Shown here: one piece after another, positions 40,384-49,860 of the stretch
Numbering within the stretch: the first letter of the stretch is position 1
How the letters are laid out: every line of letters begins with the position of its first letter
Assembly (NCBI GenBank): GCA_017480795.1
Contig: JAFURY010000099.1
Location: 1 to 61,094, forward strand
Reading direction: 5' to 3'
DNA length: 61,094 bases
DNA from: Succinivibrionaceae bacterium
GTDB taxonomy: Bacteria; Pseudomonadota; Gammaproteobacteria; Enterobacterales; Succinivibrionaceae
Program-made: the position numbers and the translations under genes
The notes under the pieces: generated by a model
The model's database searches: none
Told to the model about the DNA's origin: nothing
What the model saw: the letters and a program-made list of their open reading frames with translations, nothing else

Positions 40384-40435
40384 ACCGGGCGCGACGTGGC
40401 GAAATATCAACCAGATCCATAAAGGAAATTTGCAG

Positions 40436-42019
40436 ATGAAAACATTGATAGCGGGAACATGGGGAAACAAGATTGCCCTGATCCGGACCAGACTGGTGAC
40501 AGAAAAACTGAAGCAGGCCTTTGGCGACATTCCGGAAATGAAGGACTGCCGGATCCGGGAGAAAGTGATAGACGCTACGGACGAACAAAGCCTGGGCCAG
40601 TCGCCGTCAAAGAGCCTGAGTCCGGAATTCGTTTACAGCAAACTCCATGAGGCCGTGACCAGGGGCGAGGTGGACTTTGCGGTGCTGGGCGGCGAGGAAC
40701 TGCCGGCGGCGGACGCTCCTGAAACAAAATTAGTAGCCATTCTGCCCCGGCAGGATCCGGCGGACATGCTGATCTTCAGAAAAGGGGAAAAAAGAAAGCA
40801 TCCGAAAATCGTCTACGCCTCCAGCCTCCGTCGCCTGGGCATTATTTCGCGCAGATACCCCAAGGCAAGCTTCATAAACCTCAAGGGCAATGTCGCCGCG
40901 CGACTTGAAAAACTTGAAGGCGGCCAGTGCGACGCCCTGATCTATGGCGCCACGGAGCTGAAATGGCTTGGCCTTGACGGGGATCCCCGCTTCGACTACT
41001 TGCGGCTGAAGCCGGAAGAAAACTGTCCCGCCCCCTGTCAGGGGATCATCGCCCTGGAAATCAGACGCGACAGCCCGCTGGCGAAACATCTGGAGCCTCT
41101 TGCCTGGACCAGCGCCCAGCTGGGCATGGACACCGAAAGGAAGCTGGTGGAACTTCTCGGAGTCGACCGCGACGACGGGGTCGGAATCTACGCCGAAATC
41201 TCCATGCGCAGAGATTTGGGACAGCCGAAGGAATACGACAATTTCATGATCAGGCACAAGGAAAATGCCGAACAGCAGAACAACGGCGCCGATCAGAACG
41301 CGGAGCGGTATTCTCTCACCGGCTGGCCTCCTGAAATGCTGGATCTTGCGAAACCGTATTTTTACGTCCGTTATTGCCTGAAGCTGGGAGACGGTGTTGT
41401 GACGGGCAGCGAGGGCGGCAATTGCGAAAACGCTCAGGAAACCCTCAGCAGACTGGCGCTGACATATCTGCTCAAGCAGAGCGAAAAGAACCGCGCGGTG
41501 TCGCCAGGCTTCCGATACCGCTTCGCGCTTCTGCAACAGATAACCCAAAACGCGAAGGAGACCATAATGAAGTCCGTAAAAAGACTGAACGGACTGATGG
41601 ACAAGCGGCATACAATTCCCCAGAGTTTTTTCAATAGCCTGACGCCTGCCGACTTCTGCCCCAGAGGCGGATATCTTTCCATGGTCATTGACGGAAACGT
41701 GGATCAGTTTATTTTCACGACGCGTGCGATGGCCGAAAACGAAACGAGGGAGTTCATCAAATCCGAATGCGCGCTGATGAACTACATGTACAAAAGAGCC
41801 ATTGAAACTGGAGAAGACCTGTTCGGACCTGAAAAGAATCCGGCTCCGGCGAGGGAACCAAAAACTTTCGCCGAAAAACGCTTCCATGAAATCATGATGG
41901 CGTTTGGCGCCTATCGGACAGATCGACATAGAGCCACATCCGCTCTTGATCTCGTTGTCGGGATCAGCGAGGAGGACGCGCGGCGTCGCCTGGAAACCAT
42001 GAAAAACAAACGTTCCTGA
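40436..42019 (+). CDS. HemC paralogue 3, active site degenerate
   Basis: The 527 residues are in one open frame; AAAGGA precedes the ATG. R9 is Trp (GTWGNK). The catalytic HSxKDLP segment is LGGEELP, losing Asp. R132/R133 are kept (SSLRR) and R150 is Lys. The cofactor Cys is Arg within GVDRDDG. The C-terminal extension is present and ends FHEIMMAFGAY. Catalysis as a normal deaminase is not expected. Intergenic DNA from copy 2 is only 52 bases, so the two are probably co-transcribed. Confidence 0.85.
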   Translation: MKTLIAGTWGNKIALIRTRLVTEKLKQAFGDIPEMKDCRIREKVIDATDEQSLGQSPSKSLSPEFVYSKLHEAVTRGEVDFAVLGGEELPAADAPETKLVAILPRQDPADMLIFRKGEKRKHPKIVYASSLRRLGIISRRYPKASFINLKGNVAARLEKLEGGQCDALIYGATELKWLGLDGDPRFDYLRLKPEENCPAPCQGIIALEIRRDSPLAKHLEPLAWTSAQLGMDTERKLVELLGVDRDDGVGIYAEISMRRDLGQPKEYDNFMIRHKENAEQQNNGADQNAERYSLTGWPPEMLDLAKPYFYVRYCLKLGDGVVTGSEGGNCENAQETLSRLALTYLLKQSEKNRAVSPGFRYRFALLQQITQNAKETIMKSVKRLNGLMDKRHTIPQSFFNSLTPADFCPRGGYLSMVIDGNVDQFIFTTRAMAENETREFIKSECALMNYMYKRAIETGEDLFGPEKNPAPAREPKTFAEKRFHEIMMAFGAYRTDRHRATSALDLVVGISEEDARRRLETMKNKRS

Positions 42020-42433
42020 ACAACAGGAACAGAAAACCGCGGCGACGACGAAAAGCGATGCGCCCCAGCCTCCCTGCGGCCAGTGCAGAATCCGGACGCT
42101 GCGCGTAAGGACGATGCCATGGGCAAGGAAAGAAACAAGGCGCAAAACATGTCAAGACGGAAAACGGAAGCAAGGCAGGAAGCAAGCGCCCTGACAGGGA
42201 GTCGCTGAAAACCCGACGCGGCGGCGCTTGAGAACATATGGTCGCCCAACACCGCCTCTGCCCTTGCATGCCGCGCGTCTTACGGAGCCGCGGACAACGG
42301 CGGCCATGGCTTCCTGCGGCAACGGATGCGCATGCCGGCAACAGCAGACTGCGCCGCGGCGCGAGGAGGAAGCCAGGAGCCAGGAAACGCCCGGCAGAAC
42401 ATACAGACACCCGGCAGACATAAAGGAAGAAAT
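42020..42433. other. Spacer between hemC copies 3 and 4
   Basis: GC-rich with no supported gene. Open frames on both strands lack a plausible product. Confidence 0.4.
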
Positions 42434-44098
42434 ATGCGGACGAAATCATTGAAAGTCGGAACCCGGGGAAGCCAGCTTGCCCTGATCCAGACCAGACTGG
42501 TGACAGATAAACTGAAGCAGGCATTCGACAACATTCCGGAACTGAAGAACCGCCCCATCAAAGAGAAGGTGATCGTCACGCGCGGCGACGAACAGTCCTG
42601 CCTGCCGGACTTTGACAACCTGGACCCGGGATTGTTTACCAGAGAAATCCACAAGGCCGTGGTCATGGGCGAGGTGGACTTTGCGGTGCACAGCGCCGAG
42701 GATCTGCCAATACCGTAGGATCCTGAAACAAGACTTATGATGCTCCTGCCCCGGGAGGATCCGGCGGACGCGCTGATCTTCAGAAAAGACGAAATCAAAA
42801 GTCAGCCGCGGATCATCGACGCCTCAAGTCCCCTCCGCAGGAGCCAGCTTTCAGGCAGATACCCCGAGGCATGTTTTGTAAACCTGGGAGGCGATTTAGC
42901 ATCTCGTCTTGAAGCGCTCGCATCCGGCCAGTGCGACGCCCTGACGGTGGCGATGGCGGAACTCAAACGCCTGAGACTTCCCGAAGATCCGCGATTCGAC
43001 TGCCAGCGGCTGGCGCCGGATGAATTCTGTCCGGCCGCAGGTCAGGGACTCATCGCCTTTGAAATCAGACGGGACAATCCGCTGGCGAAGCGCCTGGAGC
43101 CTCTGATCTGGGCAAGCGCCCAGAAAGCCATGGACGCCGAACGGAAACTGCAGCAGCTTATCGCAGTGGACCGCTTTGACGTAGCCGGAGCCTACGTCCT
43201 GGTTTAAGCCCGCAACAAGCAGGGACGACTGGTGGACTACGACAGGCTCATGGCCAGGCGCAAGGCAAAGGCCGAGCGGGAAAAACTCAGGAACGCCTCC
43301 GGCGCGGATGACGAGAGTCAGTCTCAGACCGGCGATGCGGCTAATACGGCTGACACGGCCGAACCTCATGTTTTCGCCGGTTATTATCTGAAGCGCGGAG
43401 ACCGGGTCATGACGGACTGCAAGTAGGGCTATCTGGATCACGTTCGGCCAACTCTCGACAGACTGGGGCTGGGTTGCCATATCAAGCAGCACGACATGGG
43501 ACATGGCGTGCCGGTCGAACTGAAAAACCGTGCCGAACTGCTGGTTATCCTGGCGATGCACTCGCGCCGGAGCAGGCAGTCAACCGTCGACGCCCTGCTG
43601 GACAAGCTGGGCAAGAAGGAAACTTTTTACAGAAGTTGCCGAATCCAGTTAACTCCCTATTCCTGCATCAACCACGACCGGCTTCTGACGGACACCATCG
43701 AACAGTACATGAAGGAATCTCTGCGCATGGCGGAGGAGGCAGGCGGAGCCGACATGAATGATTTCATAAAATGCGAATTCGAACTTCTGAAGGAAATGAA
43801 GTGCACAGACGATGAAAACAAAACACACGGATTGGAACTGGCGATCAGACAGGTTCAATATCCAACTCCGAAGCGCGTTGCCAAAACTTCCGAAGAATAA
43901 CGCGTTCATGAAATCATGATGGCCTATGCCAGGTATCAGAGCGATTACGACAGGACCTCGCGTGCGCTGGCGCTGACCGCCTGCACAGACGAAGAGGCAG
44001 CGAAAACATTTGTTTCATTCTATCAGCTGAAAGCCGACGAACTGATCCGATTGGGAATACTCAAAACGCAGGATCTTCGTCAGTTCCTTCATCAGTAA
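42434..44098 (+). pseudogene. HemC paralogue 4, four in-frame stops
   Basis: One frame is held from ATG 42434 to TAA 44098 (554 codons), but it is broken by TAG (42716), TAA (43205), TAG (43424) and TAA (43898). There is no frameshift. R9 (GTRGSQ), the Asp of HSAEDLP and the RR pair (SSPLRR) are kept. The cofactor Cys is Arg within AVDRFDV, as in copies 1 and 3. The extension is recognisable to VHEIMMAYARY. Mixed TAG and TAA at unrelated positions argue against recoding. It looks like a recently dead gene that decayed only by point changes. Confidence 0.88.
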
Positions 44099-44177
44099 AC
44101 CCAGGAACTGGCAAGGTTGCGGACGCCAGGCGGGAATGCGGCGCATAAGCGGCGTTGCGGAATCGTGACAGAAAGAA

Positions 44178-44263
44178 ATCATGGCGTATAGAATCGTGGC
44201 GTATAGAATCGTGGCGTATAAAAACGTGGCGGATAGAATTGCGGGAGAAAATCATGGCATAGA
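44178..44263. repeat. 15-bp tandem repeats after hemC copy 4
   Basis: ATCATGGCGTATAGA, ATCGTGGCGTATAGA, ATCGTGGCGTATAAA and AACGTGGCGGATAGA are adjacent, followed by two shortened units. They share CATGGCG-x-ATA with the repeat at 38539. The rest of 44099-44662 holds no supported gene, though the cobA-hemD frame is open from 44453. Confidence 0.8.
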
Positions 44264-44662
44264 AGCCCCGATGACAGGAACATGAAATCGGCGTCTGACC
44301 TTGGACCGAGGGCAATACTGAAGCAAACCGGCAGACGCCGGCGATGAGATGCGCAAGGGCGCGCCATAGTCAGTCGCTCTGTATCAAAGGCGAAAACAGC
44401 CGGCGGAAGAATCAAGGAAAAGGCAGGATGCCGGCAGAAACGAAGCAGGCGCTTGTCGGCAGGAAGCCGCAGACAGGGACGCGTGAATCATGGCGCAGAC
44501 AGTGACGCCGGCAAGCGCGCGAACAAAGACCGAACAAGGACAAAAACCGGAATTGAGAACAGCAGAAAGGCAGTCAGGTCAGACGGGAGCCGAAAGCGGA
44601 AAACCGCGACAAATGCCACCTGCCGCCGCGGCCAGGGAGATGCGAGAACTTTGAAAGACGAA

Positions 44663-46768
44663 ATGCAGCATGCCTCCATGCGAGAAGATGCACCGGGACA
44701 GGTCTGGCTGGTGGGGGCGGGTCCGGGAGATCCCGACCTGATTAGCGCGCGGGGGCTTGAGCTGATAAGGCAGGCGGACGCCATCCTCTACGACCATCTG
44801 ATTTCCGGGGAGCTGCTGACCATGGCAAAGCCCGAGGCGCGTCTCGTCTGCGTCGGCAAAAGAGCCGGAGGGCACAGCATGAGCCAGGATGAGATCTCCG
44901 CCCTTCTTGAAGCAACCGCCCTTGAATGCCGGATGGTGGTAAGACTCAAGGGCGGCGACCCTTACGTCTTCGGCCGGGGAGGCGAGGAGGCGATGTATCT
45001 CAGGCAAAGAGGCATCCCCTGCTCGGTGGTTCCGGGGATCACCTCCGCGGTGGCGGCATTGTCATCGGCCGGAATTCCTGTCACCTACCGGGGGCTTGCC
45101 AGCAGCTTTCACGTGATAACCGCCAGCGCCGGAGACGGAAGCGACATCCGGAACCTGAAGGAGCTGGCCAGCCTTTCCGGAACGCTGGTGTTTCTCATGG
45201 CCCATGGAGCCGTTGACAGGATCTGCCGGGGACTGATGGAGCACGGCATGGATCCGGCGACGCCCGTGGCGGCGGTGAGCCGGGGCACCTTCGCGACGGA
45301 GCGTCAGGCCAGAGCCACTCTCGCCACGGCGGCCAGGGCCGTAAAAGACGCATCTCTTGATACGCCCCTGATTCTTGCGATAGGAGATACCGCAGACCTT
45401 GATCTTCGCGACAGGCTCTCGCCCCTGGCGGGCTGCTCCGTGGCCGTGACGGGATCGGAAAGGATAACCCGAAAGATCTCGGGACTGCTTAAAAACGCCG
45501 GAGCCCGCGTTCTGGCTCTGCCCGACATGATCATCCGCCCAAAATGCCTTGACCGGAAGATCATTGACAAAATCCTCAGGCATGAATGGCTGACGTTCAC
45601 CTCCCCGGCGGGTGTGAAGGCCTTTTTCGACGCCTTGCGCAAGGCGCGGCTCGATGCAAGGCGCCTTGCGGGACACCGATTTGCCGTGGTGGGCGCAGCC
45701 ACCGGTCAGGCTCTTGAGGAAAAAGGGATCTTCGCGGATCTGATGCCCCAGCGGTATTCGGTGGAGGCTCTGGCCCGGCAGCTGGTTCAGGCCACGACGC
45801 CGAAAGCGGATCCGGCTGAGGCCCGTGACGATGACAAAAGCAATGACGGTAACGGTAACTGTGACGGTGGTGTCGAGGCAAGAACAAGCGGCTTGGAAAG
45901 ATCGGAGATTTCGAAAAACTCCATTGCGCTGATCCGCTCCTCCGCCGGCGCCGAAAGCATTGCCCGTATCCTTGTCCAAGAGGGAAGAGACTTTGCGGAT
46001 TTTCACATCTACGACGCCCTGAACCCGGAGGATGGCGTGGCTTCGCAAGATGGTGCCGAGGCCAGCATCAATGACGCAGAAGCTGGCGGTTGCCGGCGCG
46101 AAAACAGAAACGATGGCGAAAGCGGAAGCGAAAGCGAAAGAGGTAGCCGAACCCCAAAGGAAAGCAGCGCAAGCAAAGATCCGCGACCTGGCCTGATGGA
46201 AAACCTGGAGGCAGGCGGTGCAAGCCCTGAAAACGAGCCTTGCGGGATACTTGCGCAGAACTTCTCCGCCTTGCGCCAGATTGCAGATCCCAAAAGCCCG
46301 AACTACCGTCCCGAGGTGGACTATCTGGTGTTTGCAAGCGGAGCCGGAGCAAGAAATTTCATAGATGCTTACCGTTTTGTCACGGTAAGATACGCCCTGG
46401 CGGCCATCGGAGAAGCCACCGCCGGGGAGATAAGAAAACTCTGGCCGGAAACTCTTGCCGAGGATGCTTCCAAGGCGAAGAACGAGAAGACCGCGCGGCT
46501 AGACCAGACAGCGCAGGCTGGAGTGCAAGACGCGCGCGGCGCAGGCTGGGCAACTGGCGCGAACAGCGAAGGCATTGCGGATTGCGCAAACGGCGAGAAC
46601 AACGCAAATGCCCCAACCCACGCGGGCGGCCTGAATTTGCCACGCGGCGCCGGCGCGTCTGATCAGAACATCCGGCGCAGAATGCCGCGGCTGATAACCG
46701 CCGCCACGGCGGATGCGGAGGGAATACTCCGACGCCTGATTGATGATTTTAAGGAAACCAGAAAATGA
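44663..46768 (+). CDS. Fused uroporphyrinogen-III C-methyltransferase and uroporphyrinogen-III synthase
   Basis: The N-terminal 250 residues are a SUMT/CobA domain: WLVGAGPGDPDLIS, RLKGGDPYVFGRGGEE, PGITSAVAALSSAGIPVTYRG. The remainder is HemD (VAVTGSERITRKI, FTSPAGVKAFF, LIRSSAG, VFASGAGARNF). HemD closes hydroxymethylbilane to uroporphyrinogen III and CobA methylates it to precorrin-2. HemD is split by at least three low-complexity insertions (Asp/Asn/Gly-, Ser/Glu- and Ala/Asn-rich), giving 701 residues against about 500. I chose ATG 44663; TTG 44651 with AGGGAG upstream is possible, and the basic stretch before that looks non-coding. It overlaps hemB by ATGA. Confidence 0.88.
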   Translation: MQHASMREDAPGQVWLVGAGPGDPDLISARGLELIRQADAILYDHLISGELLTMAKPEARLVCVGKRAGGHSMSQDEISALLEATALECRMVVRLKGGDPYVFGRGGEEAMYLRQRGIPCSVVPGITSAVAALSSAGIPVTYRGLASSFHVITASAGDGSDIRNLKELASLSGTLVFLMAHGAVDRICRGLMEHGMDPATPVAAVSRGTFATERQARATLATAARAVKDASLDTPLILAIGDTADLDLRDRLSPLAGCSVAVTGSERITRKISGLLKNAGARVLALPDMIIRPKCLDRKIIDKILRHEWLTFTSPAGVKAFFDALRKARLDARRLAGHRFAVVGAATGQALEEKGIFADLMPQRYSVEALARQLVQATTPKADPAEARDDDKSNDGNGNCDGGVEARTSGLERSEISKNSIALIRSSAGAESIARILVQEGRDFADFHIYDALNPEDGVASQDGAEASINDAEAGGCRRENRNDGESGSESERGSRTPKESSASKDPRPGLMENLEAGGASPENEPCGILAQNFSALRQIADPKSPNYRPEVDYLVFASGAGARNFIDAYRFVTVRYALAAIGEATAGEIRKLWPETLAEDASKAKNEKTARLDQTAQAGVQDARGAGWATGANSEGIADCANGENNANAPTHAGGLNLPRGAGASDQNIRRRMPRLITAATADAEGILRRLIDDFKETRK

Positions 46769-47736
46769 GAATCAGACTGAGAAGACTCCGTCAGAACGGA
46801 ACCATCCGCTCCATGGTGAGAGAAAACCGGGTGAACGTCGACGACCTGATCCTGCCGATTTTTGTGGCCGAGGGCAAGGGGATCAAAAATCCGGTGCTGT
46901 CCATGCCCGGGGTGTTTCAGTATTCCCCGGACATGCTCCCTGAAATCATGGATCAGGTGGCGTCCGCCGGAATTCCGGGAGTGCTGCTGTTCGGCATTCC
47001 CGCCTGCAAGGACGAAACCGGCTCCGCCTCCCGGGACGATCACAACTGCGTCTGTCAGGCCATACGGCTCATCAGAAAGCGGTATCCCTCGGTGACGGCG
47101 ATTGCGGACATCTGTCTCTGCGAGTACACCTCCCACGGGCACTGCGGCATTGTAAAGGACGGTAAAATCCTCAACGACGAAACCCTGGAGTACCTGGCAC
47201 AGATGGCCCTGGCCACCGCCCGCGCCGGCTGCCACATGGTGGCCCCCAGCGACATGATGGACGGCAGGGTGGGCTATATCAGAGATCGGCTTGACGAAGA
47301 AGGCTTTGCCGACGTTATGATCATGGCCTACAGCGCCAAGTTCGCCTCCTCCTACTACGGACCGTTCCGGGAGGCGGCAGGCTCCGCCCCACAGTTCGGA
47401 GATCGCAGAAGCTACCAGATGGATCCGGCGGACGGACGGCAGGCCATCAGGGAAATGCGCCAGGATGCGGACGAAGGCGCCGACATCATCATGGTGAAGC
47501 CGGCGCTGGCCTACCTTGATCTGGTAAAGGAAGCCAAAGAAAGGTTTCTGCTGCCGGTGGCCACCTACAACGTCAGCGGAGAGTACGCCATGGTGAAGGC
47601 GGCCTCGGATCTGGGATACGTCAGCGAAAAAAAAATCGTGATGGAGAACATGGCTTCCATGAAAAGAGCCGGCGCCGACATCATCATCACCTATCACGCC
47701 CTTGATGTGGCCAAGTGGCTGAAGGAGCCGTTCTGA
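46765..47736 (+). CDS. hemB: Porphobilinogen synthase (5-aminolevulinate dehydratase)
   Basis: The 323 residues are standard length. Zinc cysteines are in DICLCEYTSHGHCG. Schiff-base lysines are in AYSAKFASSYYGPFR and MVKPALAYLD. It condenses two 5-aminolevulinates to porphobilinogen. The start overlaps the cobA-hemD stop (ATGA), so translation is coupled. No insertions are seen, unlike HemA and HemD. Confidence 0.97.
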   Translation: MRIRLRRLRQNGTIRSMVRENRVNVDDLILPIFVAEGKGIKNPVLSMPGVFQYSPDMLPEIMDQVASAGIPGVLLFGIPACKDETGSASRDDHNCVCQAIRLIRKRYPSVTAIADICLCEYTSHGHCGIVKDGKILNDETLEYLAQMALATARAGCHMVAPSDMMDGRVGYIRDRLDEEGFADVMIMAYSAKFASSYYGPFREAAGSAPQFGDRRSYQMDPADGRQAIREMRQDADEGADIIMVKPALAYLDLVKEAKERFLLPVATYNVSGEYAMVKAASDLGYVSEKKIVMENMASMKRAGADIIITYHALDVAKWLKEPF

Positions 47737-47797
47737 GCATTACAAAAAGGCAGTTCAGCAGAATTAAACAACTTCAACTCAACACTTAAGGAAATTT

Positions 47798-48088
47798 ATG
47801 AATCGATTAACATACAATTTTTCTTTCTGGCCTACTTACTTTATTGCTTTTATCATGCTCAAAGCAGGTAGTAGTTCAGCTGATGATTGCTTACGATATG
47901 GCAGTCATTGCAGCGATTCGCAAATGTTTTACCTAATTGGTTTGATAATATGCATTATAGCCTTTATTATTGCGGGTTTTAGAATAAAATCGCTGGGCCG
48001 TTCGTTGCTGAATATCATCTGGCTGTTTATTCCGATAGTCGCATTCTGTTATGCTCTTTGGCTTGGCATAACAACAGACAAACGGTAG
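47798..48088 (+). CDS. Small inner-membrane protein
   Basis: The 96 residues have three hydrophobic segments (WPTYFIAFIML, FYLIGLIICIIAFIIAGF, LLNIIWLFIPIVAFCYALWLG). They include two Cys in DDCLRYGSHC. AAGGAAATTT precedes the ATG. The gene is AT-rich between two GC-rich heme genes, suggesting later insertion. It vaguely resembles DUF805-type proteins, not firmly. Confidence 0.65.
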   Translation: MNRLTYNFSFWPTYFIAFIMLKAGSSSADDCLRYGSHCSDSQMFYLIGLIICIIAFIIAGFRIKSLGRSLLNIIWLFIPIVAFCYALWLGITTDKR

Positions 48089-48287
48089 CGCAACACGTCT
48101 GAATCAAATACAAGCTCTGTTTTGCAAATATCATAATATGTTTATCTTTCTGAAACAAAAGAAGAGCATAATACCGATCGCGCATTACGAGTTTAAAAAT
48201 TAATTTTGAAGTCAAGCTTTCAAATTGAGTTCAAAATTGAAAGCGCCAATTTAAAGTCAGATATATCAGATTACAGGATATACCGTA

Positions 48288-48316
48288 TTGAATATTGCGT
48301 ATCCAAACACGATAAG
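48288..48316 (+). promoter_or_regulatory. Possible promoter of hemL
   Basis: TTGAAT (48288-48293) and GATAAG (48311-48316) are 17 bases apart, about 60 bases upstream of the start. A CTTTCAA/TTGAAAG stem (48217-48243) lies before it. Confidence 0.3.
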
Positions 48317-48378
48317 AGGAATTTCCAGCAGAGTTGCTCTTTCCTTGATAGATTCAGGCGCCAGAAAGAGCGCTCAAA

Positions 48379-49662
48379 ATGAGCGGTGAAAGAATAATGA
48401 ACGAAGAAAAATCAAGAAGTCTGTTCGAGGCCTCCAAGCACCTGATGCCTGGCGGCGTGAACAGCCCGGTGAGAGCATACCGGAACGTGGGAAGAATCCC
48501 AAGATTTATCCAGAAAGCCAGCGGCTCCCATATCACGGATGCCGACGGCAACACCTATATCGACTATGTGTGCTCCTGGGGGCCGGCCATTCTGGGACAC
48601 AGCCATCCGAAAGTGGTCGAAGCGGTGGTAAAAGCCGCCTCCTGCGGACTTTCCTTCGGAGCGCCCACCGAGGCCGAGCTGAAGCTGGCAAGGCTGGTGA
48701 ACCGGTTTATGCCCAATGTGGAATCTCTGCGTCTGGTGAGCTCCGGCACCGAGGCGGTAATGAGCGCCATCCGTCTGGCCCGGGGCTACACGGGCCGGGA
48801 CAAGATCATCAAGTTCAGAGGATGCTATCACGGCCACAGCGACGCCATGCTGGTGAAGGCTGGATCCGGTGCGCTGACCGGCTCCGCCCCTGACAGCGCG
48901 GGCGTAACCAGTGGCGCATCGCGCGACACGCTGGTGGCGGAATACAACAGTATCGAATCGGTGAAGGCGCTTTTTGAAGCCAATCCCCATCAGGTGGCCG
49001 CGGTGATCGTGGAGCCGATAGCCGCCAATATGGGGGTGGTAATTCCGAAAGATGAGTTTCTTGATGGACTCAGACAGATCACATCGGAATGCGGAGCGCT
49101 GCTGATATTCGACGAGGTGATAACCGGCTTCAGACTGTCCTTCGGCGGAGCGGCGGAATATTTCGGGATCGGGCCGGATCTGGTGACGCTGGGAAAAATC
49201 ATCGGAGGCGGAATGCCTATGGGAGCCTACGGCGGAAGACGGGAGATCATGGAAATGGTGGCGCCTTCTGGAAAGGTGTATCAGGCGGGCACTCTGTCCG
49301 GAAATCCCATGGCCACCGCGGCGGGCATCGCGACCTTGGAGGAAATCCTGGTGCATCGTGAAATGTACAGCCTGCTTGACGCCAAGGGCGCCAAGATTGA
49401 AAAGGCTCTTAAGGCAAAATTCGGGGACGGGGCGACGGTAAACCGCGCAGGCTCGCTGCTGTCGGTGTTCTTTGCAAAGGGACCGGTGGACAGCTATGAC
49501 AGCGTCATGAGATCCGATCTGGAGAAGTTCAGGGCGTTTTTCTCCCATATGCTGGATCGCGGGATATATCTTCCGCCGTCGCAGTACGAGGCTTGGTTCG
49601 TTTCCCTGGCCCACGACGACGAGGACATACGACGCACCTGCCAGGCGATAAATGATTTCTGA
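48379..49662 (+). CDS. hemL: Glutamate-1-semialdehyde 2,1-aminomutase
   Basis: The 427 residues are a class III PLP aminotransferase of usual length. The PLP lysine is in TLGKIIGGGMPMGAYGG, the cofactor Asp in IFDEVITGF, and the N-terminal signature is LMPGGVNSPVRA. It makes 5-aminolevulinate from the HemA product. Two starts are possible: 48379, or 48397 with GGTGAAAG upstream. It ends the heme cluster. Confidence 0.97.
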   Translation: MSGERIMNEEKSRSLFEASKHLMPGGVNSPVRAYRNVGRIPRFIQKASGSHITDADGNTYIDYVCSWGPAILGHSHPKVVEAVVKAASCGLSFGAPTEAELKLARLVNRFMPNVESLRLVSSGTEAVMSAIRLARGYTGRDKIIKFRGCYHGHSDAMLVKAGSGALTGSAPDSAGVTSGASRDTLVAEYNSIESVKALFEANPHQVAAVIVEPIAANMGVVIPKDEFLDGLRQITSECGALLIFDEVITGFRLSFGGAAEYFGIGPDLVTLGKIIGGGMPMGAYGGRREIMEMVAPSGKVYQAGTLSGNPMATAAGIATLEEILVHREMYSLLDAKGAKIEKALKAKFGDGATVNRAGSLLSVFFAKGPVDSYDSVMRSDLEKFRAFFSHMLDRGIYLPPSQYEAWFVSLAHDDEDIRRTCQAINDF

Positions 49663-49860
49663 CGGGGGAATTCCGGGTTCAAAGCAGAATTCTTATACGC
49701 CGCCTTTGTTTTATCGGTATCAAAAAGCGAAATGATGACAGTTGACGATCGGATGCGGGATAATAACGATAACGGATCCTTTCAGCGCTTCAATCTTTTT
49801 ATGAACAGCGGACCGATAAAAATCATTTTTCACACGTAAAGCAGTCTCAGGAGGAACAGG

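Noticed and set aside
42434..44098. Stop-codon recoding or readthrough in hemC copy 4
   Set aside because: Both TAG and TAA occur at unrelated aligned residues, and the cofactor Cys is lost; pseudogene is simpler.
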